Below, piece after piece: positions 33,804-42,394 of a stretch of DNA of 64,000 nucleotides. Origin of the DNA: Variovorax beijingensis. Lineage in GTDB: Bacteria; Pseudomonadota; Gammaproteobacteria; Burkholderiales; Burkholderiaceae_C. Every line of letters begins with the position of its first letter. The stretch's first letter is position 1. The translations under genes were made by a program, and so were the position numbers. The stretch covers positions 1 through 64,000 of the forward strand of contig NZ_VIVL01000010.1 in assembly GCF_007828835.1 (NCBI RefSeq). Reading direction: 5' to 3'. Below the pieces are notes generated by a model, which saw only the letters and a program-made list of their open reading frames with translations, was not told where the DNA came from and ran no database searches.

Positions 33804-34012
33804 TCGAAGTCAACCTTCTTGGCGTGCAGTTGCCCTGGCTTTTGCTGCTGGCAGCCGGCGCGCTGCCGTGTGCCTGGGCAACGCGCCGCCTGCTGGCCAT
33901 CGTCGGTGCCTACCGATGGATCTGGCACCCCGCCCTGTTTGACGTTGCGCTGTACGTCCTGCTGCTCTGCGCCTTGGCTTCTCTCACCGGCGCAACCACC
34001 GCCTCGTCTTGA
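33800..34012 (+). CDS. DUF1656 small membrane protein (AaeX-like)
   Basis: This 70-residue protein has two hydrophobic helices (about 11-30 and 45-63) and the family start EVNLLGVQLPWLLLL. DUF1656 proteins are always found beside FUSC and HlyD efflux genes; their function in the complex is not defined. It overlaps the FUSC gene by four bases (ATGA). Confidence 0.9.
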   Translation: MIEVNLLGVQLPWLLLLAAGALPCAWATRRLLAIVGAYRWIWHPALFDVALYVLLLCALASLTGATTASS

Positions 34013-34032
34013 AACCCGGCCCGCTTCAATCC

Positions 34033-34995
34033 ATGAAATCTGACGCCCTCCCCTTGCCCATCTGGACTTCCCGTCTTGCCCGTTCCGTCGTTCGTCTGTT
34101 GGTCACCGTGCTGATGGTGGCCGCAGCCGGCTGGGCGGGCTGGCGCTTATGGGACCACTATGAACTCGCCCCGTGGACACGCAACGGACGCGTGCGGGCC
34201 AATGTCGTGCAAGTCGCCCCTGACGTGTCCGGCATGGTCGCGAATGTGGCGGTGCACGACAACCAGTCCGTTGCCGCTGGTGCCTTGCTGTTCTCGGTGG
34301 ACAAGGCCCGCTTCGAGCTGGCGCTGGAACAGGCCCGGGCCGCCGTCGCGACACAGCGCATCGCGATCAGCAACCAGCGCATCACACTCGCTCAGGCGCA
34401 GCGCGAGAGCCAGCGCAATTCCGACCTGGGCGACTTGATCTCGCTGGAAGCTCGCGAGCAGTCGCACCTGAAGGTAGACCAGGCCAAAGGCGCACTTCAA
34501 GCGGCCGAAGCGGCGTTGCGGCAGGCGCAGGTCGCGTTGAATACCTCGACGTTGAACCTGGAACGCACCCAGGTGCGCGCACCCACCGCTGGGCTCGTGA
34601 CCAATCTCGACCTGCGCCAGGGCGCCTATGCGAGCGCCGGCCACCCGGTGATGGCGTTGGTTGACGCGGGTTCCATCTATGTCGAAGGCTACTTCGAGGA
34701 AAACAAGCTGGCTCGGATTCGTCGGGGCGACCGCGTACGAGTCACGCCCATGGGCGCCGCGGCGCTCGAGGGCACCGTCGAAAGCATCGCGGCCGGAATC
34801 GCAGACCGTGACCGCAGCACCAGCGCCAACCTGCTTCCCAGCGTCAATCCCACGTTCAACTGGGTGCGGCTTGCACAGCGCGTTCCCGTGCGCGTGAAAC
34901 TCGATCAGTCGTCCTCAGGCGCGCGTTTGGTGGCAGGCCAGACGGTCACCGTTGAAATCCTCGAGACTGCCCGGACTTCGGAAAGCCGCGGATGA
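34033..34995 (+). CDS. HlyD-family membrane fusion protein (AaeA-like)
   Basis: This 320-residue periplasmic adaptor has one N-terminal membrane helix (about 17-40), then WTRNGRVRANVVQVAPDVSG, a typical barrel-sandwich start, a coiled-coil hairpin rich in Ala/Gln/Arg (about 85-160), and the second lipoyl half TQVRAPTAGLVTNL. It connects the FUSC pump to the outer-membrane factor. An upstream TTG at 34009 overlapping the DUF1656 stop is possible; the ATG at 34033 is preferred. The stop overlaps the next gene by four bases. Confidence 0.9.
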   Translation: MKSDALPLPIWTSRLARSVVRLLVTVLMVAAAGWAGWRLWDHYELAPWTRNGRVRANVVQVAPDVSGMVANVAVHDNQSVAAGALLFSVDKARFELALEQARAAVATQRIAISNQRITLAQAQRESQRNSDLGDLISLEAREQSHLKVDQAKGALQAAEAALRQAQVALNTSTLNLERTQVRAPTAGLVTNLDLRQGAYASAGHPVMALVDAGSIYVEGYFEENKLARIRRGDRVRVTPMGAAALEGTVESIAAGIADRDRSTSANLLPSVNPTFNWVRLAQRVPVRVKLDQSSSGARLVAGQTVTVEILETARTSESRG

Positions 34996-36452
34996 ACGCC
35001 ATGTCCCGACTCCTGGCCGCCGCCACGGCGGCAAGCGCACTGCTCACCGGTTGTGCCCACCCACCCGTGGGGCCAGACTACGTGCCCCCTGTCCCCCTGT
35101 CTTTCGCGCAGTCCGCCTCCGCGGGCACCTTCCGATCTGCCGGTGGCGATGCGGCGGACACGACTCTGCCGCCGCACTGGTGGAGGCTCTATGACGACCG
35201 GCAACTGGACGCGTTGGTCACCAAGGCGCTGGAACACAACACCGACCTGCGGCAGGCCGTGGCCAACCTGGAACGCGACCAGGCGCTGGCGGCGGAGGTG
35301 CACGGAAATGAGAGGCCGACCCTGACAGCCAGCGGGGGTCCCGGCTTTGGGCACGCGTCGGGCCTGAGCCTGCTGCAGCGCGACGACGAACCGCCCAGCC
35401 GCGGCACATACAGCGCGGGTGTCTCCTTGTCGTATCAACTGGACCTGTTCGGTCAACTGCGCCGCGCCATCGAAGCCGCCGAGGCCGGTACCGGCGCTGC
35501 CCAGGCGGCGTTGGATCTTGTGCGTGTGCGCGTGGCCGGCGGCGTGGCACATGCCTATGCACAAGCATGTTCAAGCGGCTATCGCTTGCGCGCCACGCAG
35601 GAGTCGGTTCGTCTGCAGGAAGAGGCGATCCGGCTCTCCGAGCGGCTTCAACGAGCGGGAAAAGTGGGGGAAATCGACATTGCACGTGCGCAAGGCCAAT
35701 TGGAACAACTGCGTGCCGCGCTGCCGCCGCTTCGGGCCCAGCGCCAAGGTGCGTTGTACCGGTTGGCAACACTGACCGGCGCAGCACCTCGCGACTTCCC
35801 TGCGGCAGTGGCCGCGTGCGAGCAGCCGCCGCGCCTCGCGGGGCTGCTTCCGGTCGGAGACGGCGCGGCCCTTTTGCGCCGGCGGCCCGACGTTCGCCAG
35901 GCCGAGCGCAGCCTGGCCGTTGCCACAGCCCGCATCGGCATAGCCACAGCCGACCTCTACCCCAAAGTGTCGCTGGGCCTCTCGGCCAGCTCGGCGGGCT
36001 TCTTGGCAAGATTTGGAAACCGGGAAACGCTCAGCTACAGCCTGGGCCCGCTGATCAACTGGACGCTACCCAACACCGGGGTTGCCCGCGCTCGCATCGC
36101 GCAGGCCGAGGCGGCCACCCGGGTTGCGGCTGCCCGCTTCGACGGGACCGTACTGACGGCACTGCGCGAGGTGGAAACGGCGCTCGATGTCTATGCCCAC
36201 GAGCTGGAACGTCATGCTGCGCTCCTGGCCGCGCGGGATCAAAGTGCCATCGTCGCCCGGCAGGCGCGCACCCTCTATGTCAACGGCAAGAGCGGTCAGC
36301 TTGAAGCATTGGATGCAGAGCGCACCCTGGCAGCCAGTGACGCCGCTCTGGCAACATCCGCGGCCCTGTTGGCAGAGGATCAAGTCGCCGTATTCATGGC
36401 GCTGGGGGGTGGCTGGGAAGCCGATGAGCTGCTCGCGAATGCCATGCACTAG
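34992..36452 (+). CDS. NodT-family outer-membrane efflux lipoprotein
   Basis: This 486-residue protein has a lipoprotein signal peptide with lipobox LLTGC (Cys at about residue 18) followed by GPDYVPP, and two repeats of the TolC-like outer-membrane factor fold (for example YQLDLFGQLRRAIEAAEA). It should form the outer-membrane channel for the upstream pump and adaptor, giving a complete tripartite system in one operon. Its ATG overlaps the HlyD stop. Confidence 0.92.
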   Translation: MNAMSRLLAAATAASALLTGCAHPPVGPDYVPPVPLSFAQSASAGTFRSAGGDAADTTLPPHWWRLYDDRQLDALVTKALEHNTDLRQAVANLERDQALAAEVHGNERPTLTASGGPGFGHASGLSLLQRDDEPPSRGTYSAGVSLSYQLDLFGQLRRAIEAAEAGTGAAQAALDLVRVRVAGGVAHAYAQACSSGYRLRATQESVRLQEEAIRLSERLQRAGKVGEIDIARAQGQLEQLRAALPPLRAQRQGALYRLATLTGAAPRDFPAAVAACEQPPRLAGLLPVGDGAALLRRRPDVRQAERSLAVATARIGIATADLYPKVSLGLSASSAGFLARFGNRETLSYSLGPLINWTLPNTGVARARIAQAEAATRVAAARFDGTVLTALREVETALDVYAHELERHAALLAARDQSAIVARQARTLYVNGKSGQLEALDAERTLAASDAALATSAALLAEDQVAVFMALGGGWEADELLANAMH

Positions 36453-36518
36453 CGCACGCCTGAGCGTTTCTCGAGGGAAATATGAGGCGAGCGGAAATTC
36501 CACTGCGCAAGTGTGAGC

Positions 36519-37424
36519 ATGGACGGGCTTAATCTTCTGAAGACCTTTCTGGAGGTCGCCAACGTCGGCAGCTTCTCGCGCGCAGCGGGCAAGCTGGGAA
36601 TCTCCAAGGCCAGCGCAAGCAAGCATGTCGCGACGCTTGAGGCGCGCTTCAACATACGGCTCATGAACCGCTCAACGCGGTCGGTGACATTGACCGATGC
36701 TGGAAGGCTGCTCCAGCTTCGCAGCGCGCCACTGATGGAGATGGTCGAGTCGACGCACAGCGAATTGCAGGCGCATGGCTCACGCCCAAGCGGGCGTCTG
36801 CGCGTCGCCGGGCTTCACGGGCTCGTGCAAACCGACTTCCCGGGCCTGCTGAGCGAATTCCTCGCGCTCTACCCAGATGTCCACATCGACCTGCAGATTG
36901 GCAATCGCGTCATCGATCTCGTGGAGGAAGGCGTCGACATTGCCCTGAAGTTCGGGCGCATCGGGGACGAGAACCTGATCGTGCGTCGCCTCCAACGCGT
37001 GGAACTCACGCTCTGCGCCACGCCCGGTTATTGGGCCAGGCGCGGCATCCCTCAAATGCCCGACGACATGCGATGGCATGACGTGCTCACCTACTCGCTG
37101 TCAGCAGGTGCCCCCCATATTCCGTTCGAAGTCGGTGGGGAGCCATACAACCTCCCGATCTGCGGACGCATGGATGCAAACGACTCAGGCACGCTTGTCG
37201 CCGCAGCACTGGCCGGCATCGGCGCGGTGTGTGTGCCGGCATTGCTGGCTCGGCCGTACACAGAACGCGGCAGCCTGGTCCCAGTGCTCAAGGAATTCAT
37301 GCCCAGTGACATCTGGCTCTACGCAGCGTACACGCAGCACCGGCACAACAGCGCAGCCCTACGGGCACTACTGAAATTGCTTGAAGCGCGTATGGGAGGT
37401 AGCGCACCCGACCATCCAATCTAG
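36519..37424 (+). CDS. LysR-family transcriptional regulator
   Basis: This 301-residue regulator has the LysR HTH (TFLEVANVGSFSRAAGKLGI and SKASASKHVATLE) and a C-terminal effector domain of the CrgA/DsdC-like group. It follows the efflux operon on the same strand after 66 bp; a GTG two codons upstream (36513) is also possible. It may regulate the efflux operon, but nothing is divergent to it, so the target is unclear. Confidence 0.88.
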   Translation: MDGLNLLKTFLEVANVGSFSRAAGKLGISKASASKHVATLEARFNIRLMNRSTRSVTLTDAGRLLQLRSAPLMEMVESTHSELQAHGSRPSGRLRVAGLHGLVQTDFPGLLSEFLALYPDVHIDLQIGNRVIDLVEEGVDIALKFGRIGDENLIVRRLQRVELTLCATPGYWARRGIPQMPDDMRWHDVLTYSLSAGAPHIPFEVGGEPYNLPICGRMDANDSGTLVAAALAGIGAVCVPALLARPYTERGSLVPVLKEFMPSDIWLYAAYTQHRHNSAALRALLKLLEARMGGSAPDHPI

Positions 37425-37940
37425 AAGCTGAGGACTGAGATACATCCATACGAGCGCCCGTCGCGTATCGCTCAACCTTTCCGACGCAACCATGCCGTGG
37501 AAGTACAACGCCACGGCACGCTCCGCAAGCTGCGGTGCCACCTGCGCATGCGTCTCAAGCCATCGACACCGTGTTGCGCAGAATACGCTGCAAGATCCCG
37601 TTGAACTCAGCAGGGAGTGAAATCTCTGACCACGAGACTCTATCAAGCGAAACCATTTTGGAGTCCACGGAGATATTGAGCATCGAATGTCTGGTCATGG
37701 GCGAATTGATGGCTGGCCGGCAGTGGCAGCCAACCTGGGCGCGGTGTTCGGCTCGGCGCTGGGAGGCGCTGGCTGTTCGCGGGGCTGCCCGTGGTGTTCG
37801 TGGCCTTGGCGATCCGGCTGCCCGGCAGGATGGGCCGCGCGTGCATCGACGCTGTGCCGGAGAAGGCCTGAGCCGGAGACGGGGCTCGATCGTCACGGCG
37901 GCGGACATCTCGGGACCGAGCAGCGCACTTTCCGCTGGGT
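37425..37940. other. 516-bp spacer with a possible gene remnant
   Basis: No intact gene is visible. Between about 37765 and 37872 one plus-strand frame reads as a hydrophobic stretch WLFAGLPVVFVALAIRLPGR and a stop, like the end of a membrane transporter, but there is no start or continuation upstream. This suggests a decayed 3' fragment. The rest shows nothing recognisable. Confidence 0.35.
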
Positions 37941-38855
37941 TCACGCGTCGGCCGCATCCGCGCCGCCGGGCATCTCGCACCGCATGGCCACCGCCACGAA
38001 CGCATCGACCAGCGGCGTGCGCCTCGCGAAGGCCAGCGCGAGCTGGTAGCCCACCGGCGTTCCCCTGCCGGCGAGCGGGCGAAACGCCACACCTGCGCGC
38101 CCCGCGGCCGCCAGCGGCGGCGCGACCAGCGCCACGCCGGCGCCGCCGGCCACCAGCCCCGCGATGGTCTCCATCTGGATGGCTTCCTGCGCCACGCGCG
38201 GCACGAACCCGGCGCTTCGGCAGGCCGTCACGATGCGCTCGTGCAGGCCCGGTCCCGCACTTCTCGGAAAAAGGATCCACGGCTCCTGCGCCAGGTCCGA
38301 CAATTCGACCGCGGCCTGCACGGCCAGCGGATGCCCATCGGATAGCGCCGCGACCAGCGCCTCTTCGCGCAGCGGGACCAGTTCCAGATCGCCTGCCCCG
38401 GCACAGGGCAGCACGACCAGGCCGACGTCGCCCTGCCCGTCCTGCAGCGCCGCCAGCTGCTCGGCGGTGGTCGCCTCGCGCAGCACGAGATCGACCTCGC
38501 CATGCGCCTGCGAGAACGCGCGCAGGATCGCAGGCAGCACGCCGTGCGCCGCGCTCGCCACGAAACTGATGCGCAGCGAGCCGACCAGCCCGCCCGCTGC
38601 GCGCCGCGTCAGCTGCAGCGCGCGTTCCGCCTGGCGCAAGGTGCGCCGGGCTTCTTCGAGCAGCACCTGCCCCGAAGGCGTGAGCCGCTCGACGCGGTTG
38701 CTCCGCTCGAGAAGCACCGTTCCCAGTTCTTCCTCCATGTGGCGGATCGCCGCGGTCAGCGGCGGCTGCGCCATGTGCAGGCGCTCGGCCGCCTTGCGAA
38801 AGCTCAGTTCCTCCGCGACAGCGACGAACTGCCGCAATTGGCGCAGGTCAATCAT
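37941..38855 (-). CDS. LysR-family transcriptional regulator
   Basis: This 304-residue regulator has the HTH MIDLRQLRQFVAVAEELSF then KAAERLHMAQPPLTAAIRHME, close to the CatR/BenM-type LysR group that senses aromatic metabolites. The ATG at 38855 gives a standard N-terminus; an upstream opening adds residues with no homology. It is divergent from the alpha/beta-hydrolase-fold gene at 38953, which is its likely target. Confidence 0.9.
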   Translation of the reverse strand: MIDLRQLRQFVAVAEELSFRKAAERLHMAQPPLTAAIRHMEEELGTVLLERSNRVERLTPSGQVLLEEARRTLRQAERALQLTRRAAGGLVGSLRISFVASAAHGVLPAILRAFSQAHGEVDLVLREATTAEQLAALQDGQGDVGLVVLPCAGAGDLELVPLREEALVAALSDGHPLAVQAAVELSDLAQEPWILFPRSAGPGLHERIVTACRSAGFVPRVAQEAIQMETIAGLVAGGAGVALVAPPLAAAGRAGVAFRPLAGRGTPVGYQLALAFARRTPLVDAFVAVAMRCEMPGGADAADA

Positions 38856-38952
38856 GCGATACGTCCGGTGGATCACTCGTTCACGAAGATGGTATTGGAA
38901 ATATCGCGCGGGTAGCGGGAACATGGCCGCTGTTCATCGCAAGGAGAGCTGA

Positions 38953-40068
38953 ATGCAGTTTCGCAACCCTGTTCTCGCGGCCGCCCAGCTGGCGGCGGCC
39001 GTGTTGCTCAGTGCCGCCACCGCGGCCGATGCCGCGGGCCCGGCACCGGCGCGCAATGACTTCCGTGTCGAAACCCTCGACGGGCAGACCCTTCGTGTGC
39101 GCGAAATCGTCACCGCAAAAAAAGAAGAGCGCTCGGGCGCGCAGCCACTGGTCCTCATCCACGGCGCCCGAGTGCCGGGCATCGCATCCTTCGATCTCGA
39201 CGTGCCCCACGGCTCGCTGGCCGCGGACCTGGCGTCGGCGCTGGGCACGGCCGTGTATGTCATGGATGCGCGAGGCTATGGCGGCTCCGTCCGGCCCGCC
39301 GCCATGGAGCGGCCGCCCGGCGAAAGCCGTCCGCTGTCGCGCGCGAACGAGGTGGTACGCGACATCGATGCCGTGGTGCGCGAGGTCTCGCGCCGCCATG
39401 CGAACGCGCAGGTGAACCTGCTCGGCTGGGCCACGGGCGGCATGTGGGCCGCCTATTACGCATCGCTCTGGCCCGAGCGGGTCGGGCGCCTGGTCACGCT
39501 CAATGCGCTGTACGGCGGTGCCTCCACGCATCCCACGCTCGGACCGGGCTCGCCCAACGCGGACCCGGCGCACCCCGAGCGCCTGCGGCCAGCCATGGGC
39601 GGCTATGCGCGGTACGACGCCGCCTCGCTGCTGCCTTCGTGGGACCGCTCGATTCCGTCGGACGACAAGGCCGCCTGGCGCGCCCCCGAGATCGCCAGGG
39701 CCTATGCCGACGCCGCACTGCGCAGCGATCCGCAGTCGGACCGCCACAGCCCGCCCGCCTTCCGCGCGCCGCTGGGCGCCATCGAGGACAGCTTCTACCA
39801 GGCCGGTGGGCGCCGCCTGTTCGACGCCTCCTTCATCACGGCCCCGGTGCTGGTGGTCCGCTCGGAGCGGGACTTCTGGAGCCGCCCGGAAGACGCCGAG
39901 GCCTTCGCGCGCGACGCCGTTCGCGCCGCGAGCGTGCGCATCGTCACGATCCCCGGAGCCACGCACTATGTGCATCTGGACCGGCCCGAGCGCGGCCGCG
40001 AGCGGTTGACCGGCGAGCTCGCGGGGTTTCTCCGCGGCGCGGGCGCCACGGCTTCGAGCGGAAGCTGA
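38953..40068 (+). CDS. exported alpha/beta-hydrolase-fold protein lacking the usual Ser nucleophile
   Basis: This 371-residue protein has a signal peptide (about 1-28, ending ADAAG) and an alpha/beta hydrolase fold with HGARVPG at the oxyanion position and a candidate catalytic His in GATHYVHLDRP. The nucleophile elbow reads GWATGG: the usual Ser position is Ala160, followed by Thr161. Either the Thr is used or the protein is not a classical hydrolase. AAGGAG precedes the ATG. It is divergent from the LysR gene and followed after 52 bp by the flavin reductase-like gene. Confidence 0.82.
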   Translation: MQFRNPVLAAAQLAAAVLLSAATAADAAGPAPARNDFRVETLDGQTLRVREIVTAKKEERSGAQPLVLIHGARVPGIASFDLDVPHGSLAADLASALGTAVYVMDARGYGGSVRPAAMERPPGESRPLSRANEVVRDIDAVVREVSRRHANAQVNLLGWATGGMWAAYYASLWPERVGRLVTLNALYGGASTHPTLGPGSPNADPAHPERLRPAMGGYARYDAASLLPSWDRSIPSDDKAAWRAPEIARAYADAALRSDPQSDRHSPPAFRAPLGAIEDSFYQAGGRRLFDASFITAPVLVVRSERDFWSRPEDAEAFARDAVRAASVRIVTIPGATHYVHLDRPERGRERLTGELAGFLRGAGATASSGS

Positions 40069-40120
40069 TGCTTCGCGGTACCGTACGCATTTCCGAATGC
40101 GACGACGACGCGGTATCGCG

Positions 40121-40687
40121 ATGACGAAAAAGAAGCTCTTCACCAAGGCGGACTTCCCTGTCTCCCAGGTGCGCCGGTTCCTGGAGCCGGGCCCGGTCGT
40201 GCTCCTGTCTTCCCGCTGGCAGGGGAAGAACAACATCATGACCCTGGGCTGGCATACGGTGATCGAGTTCACGCCCTCGCTGGTCGGCTGCGTGATCGCG
40301 CGCGCGAACCACAGCTTCGAAATGATCCGCCGCAGCGGCGAGTGCGTGATCAACCTTCCCACGCGGCCGCTCACCGACGAAGTCGTGCGCATCGGCAACA
40401 GCTCGGGCGCCGAGATCGACAAGTTCGCGGCCTTCGGCCTCACGGCAGTCGATGGCGAGCGCGTGGAGGCGCCGCTCATCGGCGAATGCCACGCGAGCTT
40501 CGAATGCCGCGTTCACGACCGCAGCCTGGTCGGCAAGTACGACTTCTTCATCCTTGAGGTAGTGAAGGCCCACGCCGCCGATTCACTCCGGCATCCGAAG
40601 ACGATCCACTACACCGGCGAGGGCGTTTTTCTCGAATCGGGAAAGGCGTTCAGCCGGCGATCCTTGTTCAGGAACGCGCTGCTTTGA
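40121..40687 (+). CDS. flavin reductase-like FMN-binding protein
   Basis: This 188-residue protein fits the flavin reductase-like domain (FMN-binding split barrel) with LEPGPVVLLSSRWQGKNNIMTLGWHT and later HASFECRVHD. Such proteins bind FMN and may reduce it for monooxygenases or act as flavoproteins themselves. The spacer before the ATG contains a perfect hairpin (CGCATT-TCCG-AATGCG, 40086-40101). It follows the hydrolase-fold gene on the same strand. Confidence 0.85.
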   Translation: MTKKKLFTKADFPVSQVRRFLEPGPVVLLSSRWQGKNNIMTLGWHTVIEFTPSLVGCVIARANHSFEMIRRSGECVINLPTRPLTDEVVRIGNSSGAEIDKFAAFGLTAVDGERVEAPLIGECHASFECRVHDRSLVGKYDFFILEVVKAHAADSLRHPKTIHYTGEGVFLESGKAFSRRSLFRNALL

Positions 40688-40786
40688 ATCGCCGCGTACT
40701 GCATCGCGCCAATGGGCGCGCCCATGTGTCCTGCGACAAGGTGCGGATCTTCTTCTGCCCGCTGCGCCCGGCGGATTCTCGGGTTG

Positions 40787-41809
40787 CTAGTCACGAGGCG
40801 AGCCGGCGGGCAGCAGCACGATCTTGCCGACCGCGCTTCCGCTGTCGAGCAACTCGTGCGCGTGACGCGAATCCGCGAGCGCAAAGCAGGTGGCCGGCGG
40901 CGCCTGCACGCGTCCCTCGGCCATGAGCGCGATGGCCGCCTCCATGAAGCCGCGCCGCTGCGCCGCGTCGGCATCGATGGCGTGAATCGAGAACGTACGC
41001 ACGGCCAGGCTCCGGCCCAGCAGCCGCCGAAGCTCCTCGAACACATCGCCGGTCGGCGGACCGTTGACGATGTTGTAGGAGACCGCCATGCCGAATGGCG
41101 CGAGGGCCCGCAGGCAGGCGATGAAGAGATCGCCGCCGAGGTGATCGAAGGCCAGGTCCACGCCGCGCCCATCGGTGAGCTGCATGACCTTCTCGGTCAG
41201 GCCCCGCGGTTCGCTCTCGATCACCTCATGCGCGCCGTTGGCCCGTGCGAATTCCCGCTTCTGCGGCGTGGAGGCGGTGCCGATCACGCGCAGGCCGCGG
41301 TCCCGGGCCACCTGCACCAGCGCCGTGGCCACGCCGCCGGCCGCGCCGGGAATCAGGACCGATCGGGCGGGCAGGTTGCCATTGCTCGACAGCATGGCCA
41401 GCGCGAGCTGGAAGTTGCCCAGGCTCACGGCGTCCTCGAAGCGGATCGCGTCGGGGAGCACGAAAGGCGCGGCTTCGGGCACGCAGATGGCTTCGGCATA
41501 GCAGCCGCCGCGCTGCGCGAGCTCGCGCGCGCTCACGAACACGCGCTGGCCGACCCGCAGCGCGGTGACGCCGGGGCCGACGGCATCGACGACACCGGCC
41601 ATCTCGTTGCCGGGAATCGCCGGCATCGGCGGCATCCACTTGTAGGTGCCGTTGCGGATCAGCACGTCGGGGCCGCCGGCGCCGATGGCCATGGCCTTGA
41701 CGCGCACTTCGCCGGCCTGCGGCTGCGGCAGCGGCAGCTCCACGAGCTGCAGAACCTCGGGGCCGCCGGGTGCCTGGAGCTGGACGGCCTTGATGGTGGC
41801 GCTCATCAT
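40787..41809 (-). CDS. zinc-independent quinone oxidoreductase (MDR family)
   Basis: This 340-residue protein is a medium-chain dehydrogenase of the quinone-oxidoreductase type. It has IPGNEMAGVVDAVGPGV in the catalytic domain and the NADPH motif GAAGGVATALVQVA. Structural zinc Cys residues are absent. The start overlaps the stop of the DUF1185 gene by four bases, making it the last gene of the leftward operon that begins with the GntR regulator region. The physiological quinone or enone substrate is unknown. Confidence 0.87.
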   Translation of the reverse strand: MMSATIKAVQLQAPGGPEVLQLVELPLPQPQAGEVRVKAMAIGAGGPDVLIRNGTYKWMPPMPAIPGNEMAGVVDAVGPGVTALRVGQRVFVSARELAQRGGCYAEAICVPEAAPFVLPDAIRFEDAVSLGNFQLALAMLSSNGNLPARSVLIPGAAGGVATALVQVARDRGLRVIGTASTPQKREFARANGAHEVIESEPRGLTEKVMQLTDGRGVDLAFDHLGGDLFIACLRALAPFGMAVSYNIVNGPPTGDVFEELRRLLGRSLAVRTFSIHAIDADAAQRRGFMEAAIALMAEGRVQAPPATCFALADSRHAHELLDSGSAVGKIVLLPAGSPRD

Positions 41810-42384
41810 CGCTGCCCGTCGTGCACGGACACGTTTTCCTTGGTGAGCCCCCCCAGGCGCGCATGCACCCGCCCTCCCGTGCCCATCACCAGCGCGAACA
41901 GGATCTCGTTGGGGCGCGGCGCATCCTGGATGCCGATCTCCATCGAGTTGTAGTGGCTGCGCACGTACGCGGCGTGGATGTAGTGCAGCGGCACCATCAG
42001 CCGGTAGCCGGTGGCCGCCACCGCCTTGGCCGAAGGCACGATCGCCTTCGGCTCGCCGAGCACCTCGCGCATGGCCCAGCCGCCGGCTTCGTGCCAGACG
42101 GCACCGTGCTCCAGTTCGCCGTTCACGCCAATGATCGCGGCCTTGCTGTAGACCTCGACCTTGTCACGCCCGAGCGTCTCGACCAGCTCGGTAGCCAGCA
42201 GCGTGCCGAGTGCGCGCAGCTCGGCCATGAAGGGCAGCAGGTCCGGCTCGTAGCGGCCTGCGTAGGGGTTGTGGATGACCGCGCAGGCAGCCGCCAGCCT
42301 GAGCGGCGTGGCGGCCGGCGGACCACCCTCGTGGTAGATGGTTTCGATGCAAAGGCTGCGCTTGCGGATGTCGATCAAAGACAT
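41806..42384 (-). CDS. DUF1185 (amino acid synthesis family) protein
   Basis: This 192-residue protein matches the DUF1185 family by its length and motifs VIHNPYAGRYEPDL and SKAAIIGVNGELEHGAVWHE. Despite the family name, its reaction is not established; structures exist but no secure function is known. It lies between the Bug receptor and the quinone oxidoreductase, in a catabolic operon, so a role on a ring-cleavage product is more likely than amino acid synthesis. The ATG at 42384 is preferred over an upstream ATG at 42417. Confidence 0.85.
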   Translation of the reverse strand: MSLIDIRKRSLCIETIYHEGGPPAATPLRLAAACAVIHNPYAGRYEPDLLPFMAELRALGTLLATELVETLGRDKVEVYSKAAIIGVNGELEHGAVWHEAGGWAMREVLGEPKAIVPSAKAVAATGYRLMVPLHYIHAAYVRSHYNSMEIGIQDAPRPNEILFALVMGTGGRVHARLGGLTKENVSVHDGQR

Positions 42385-42394
42385 GGAGGGGTCC

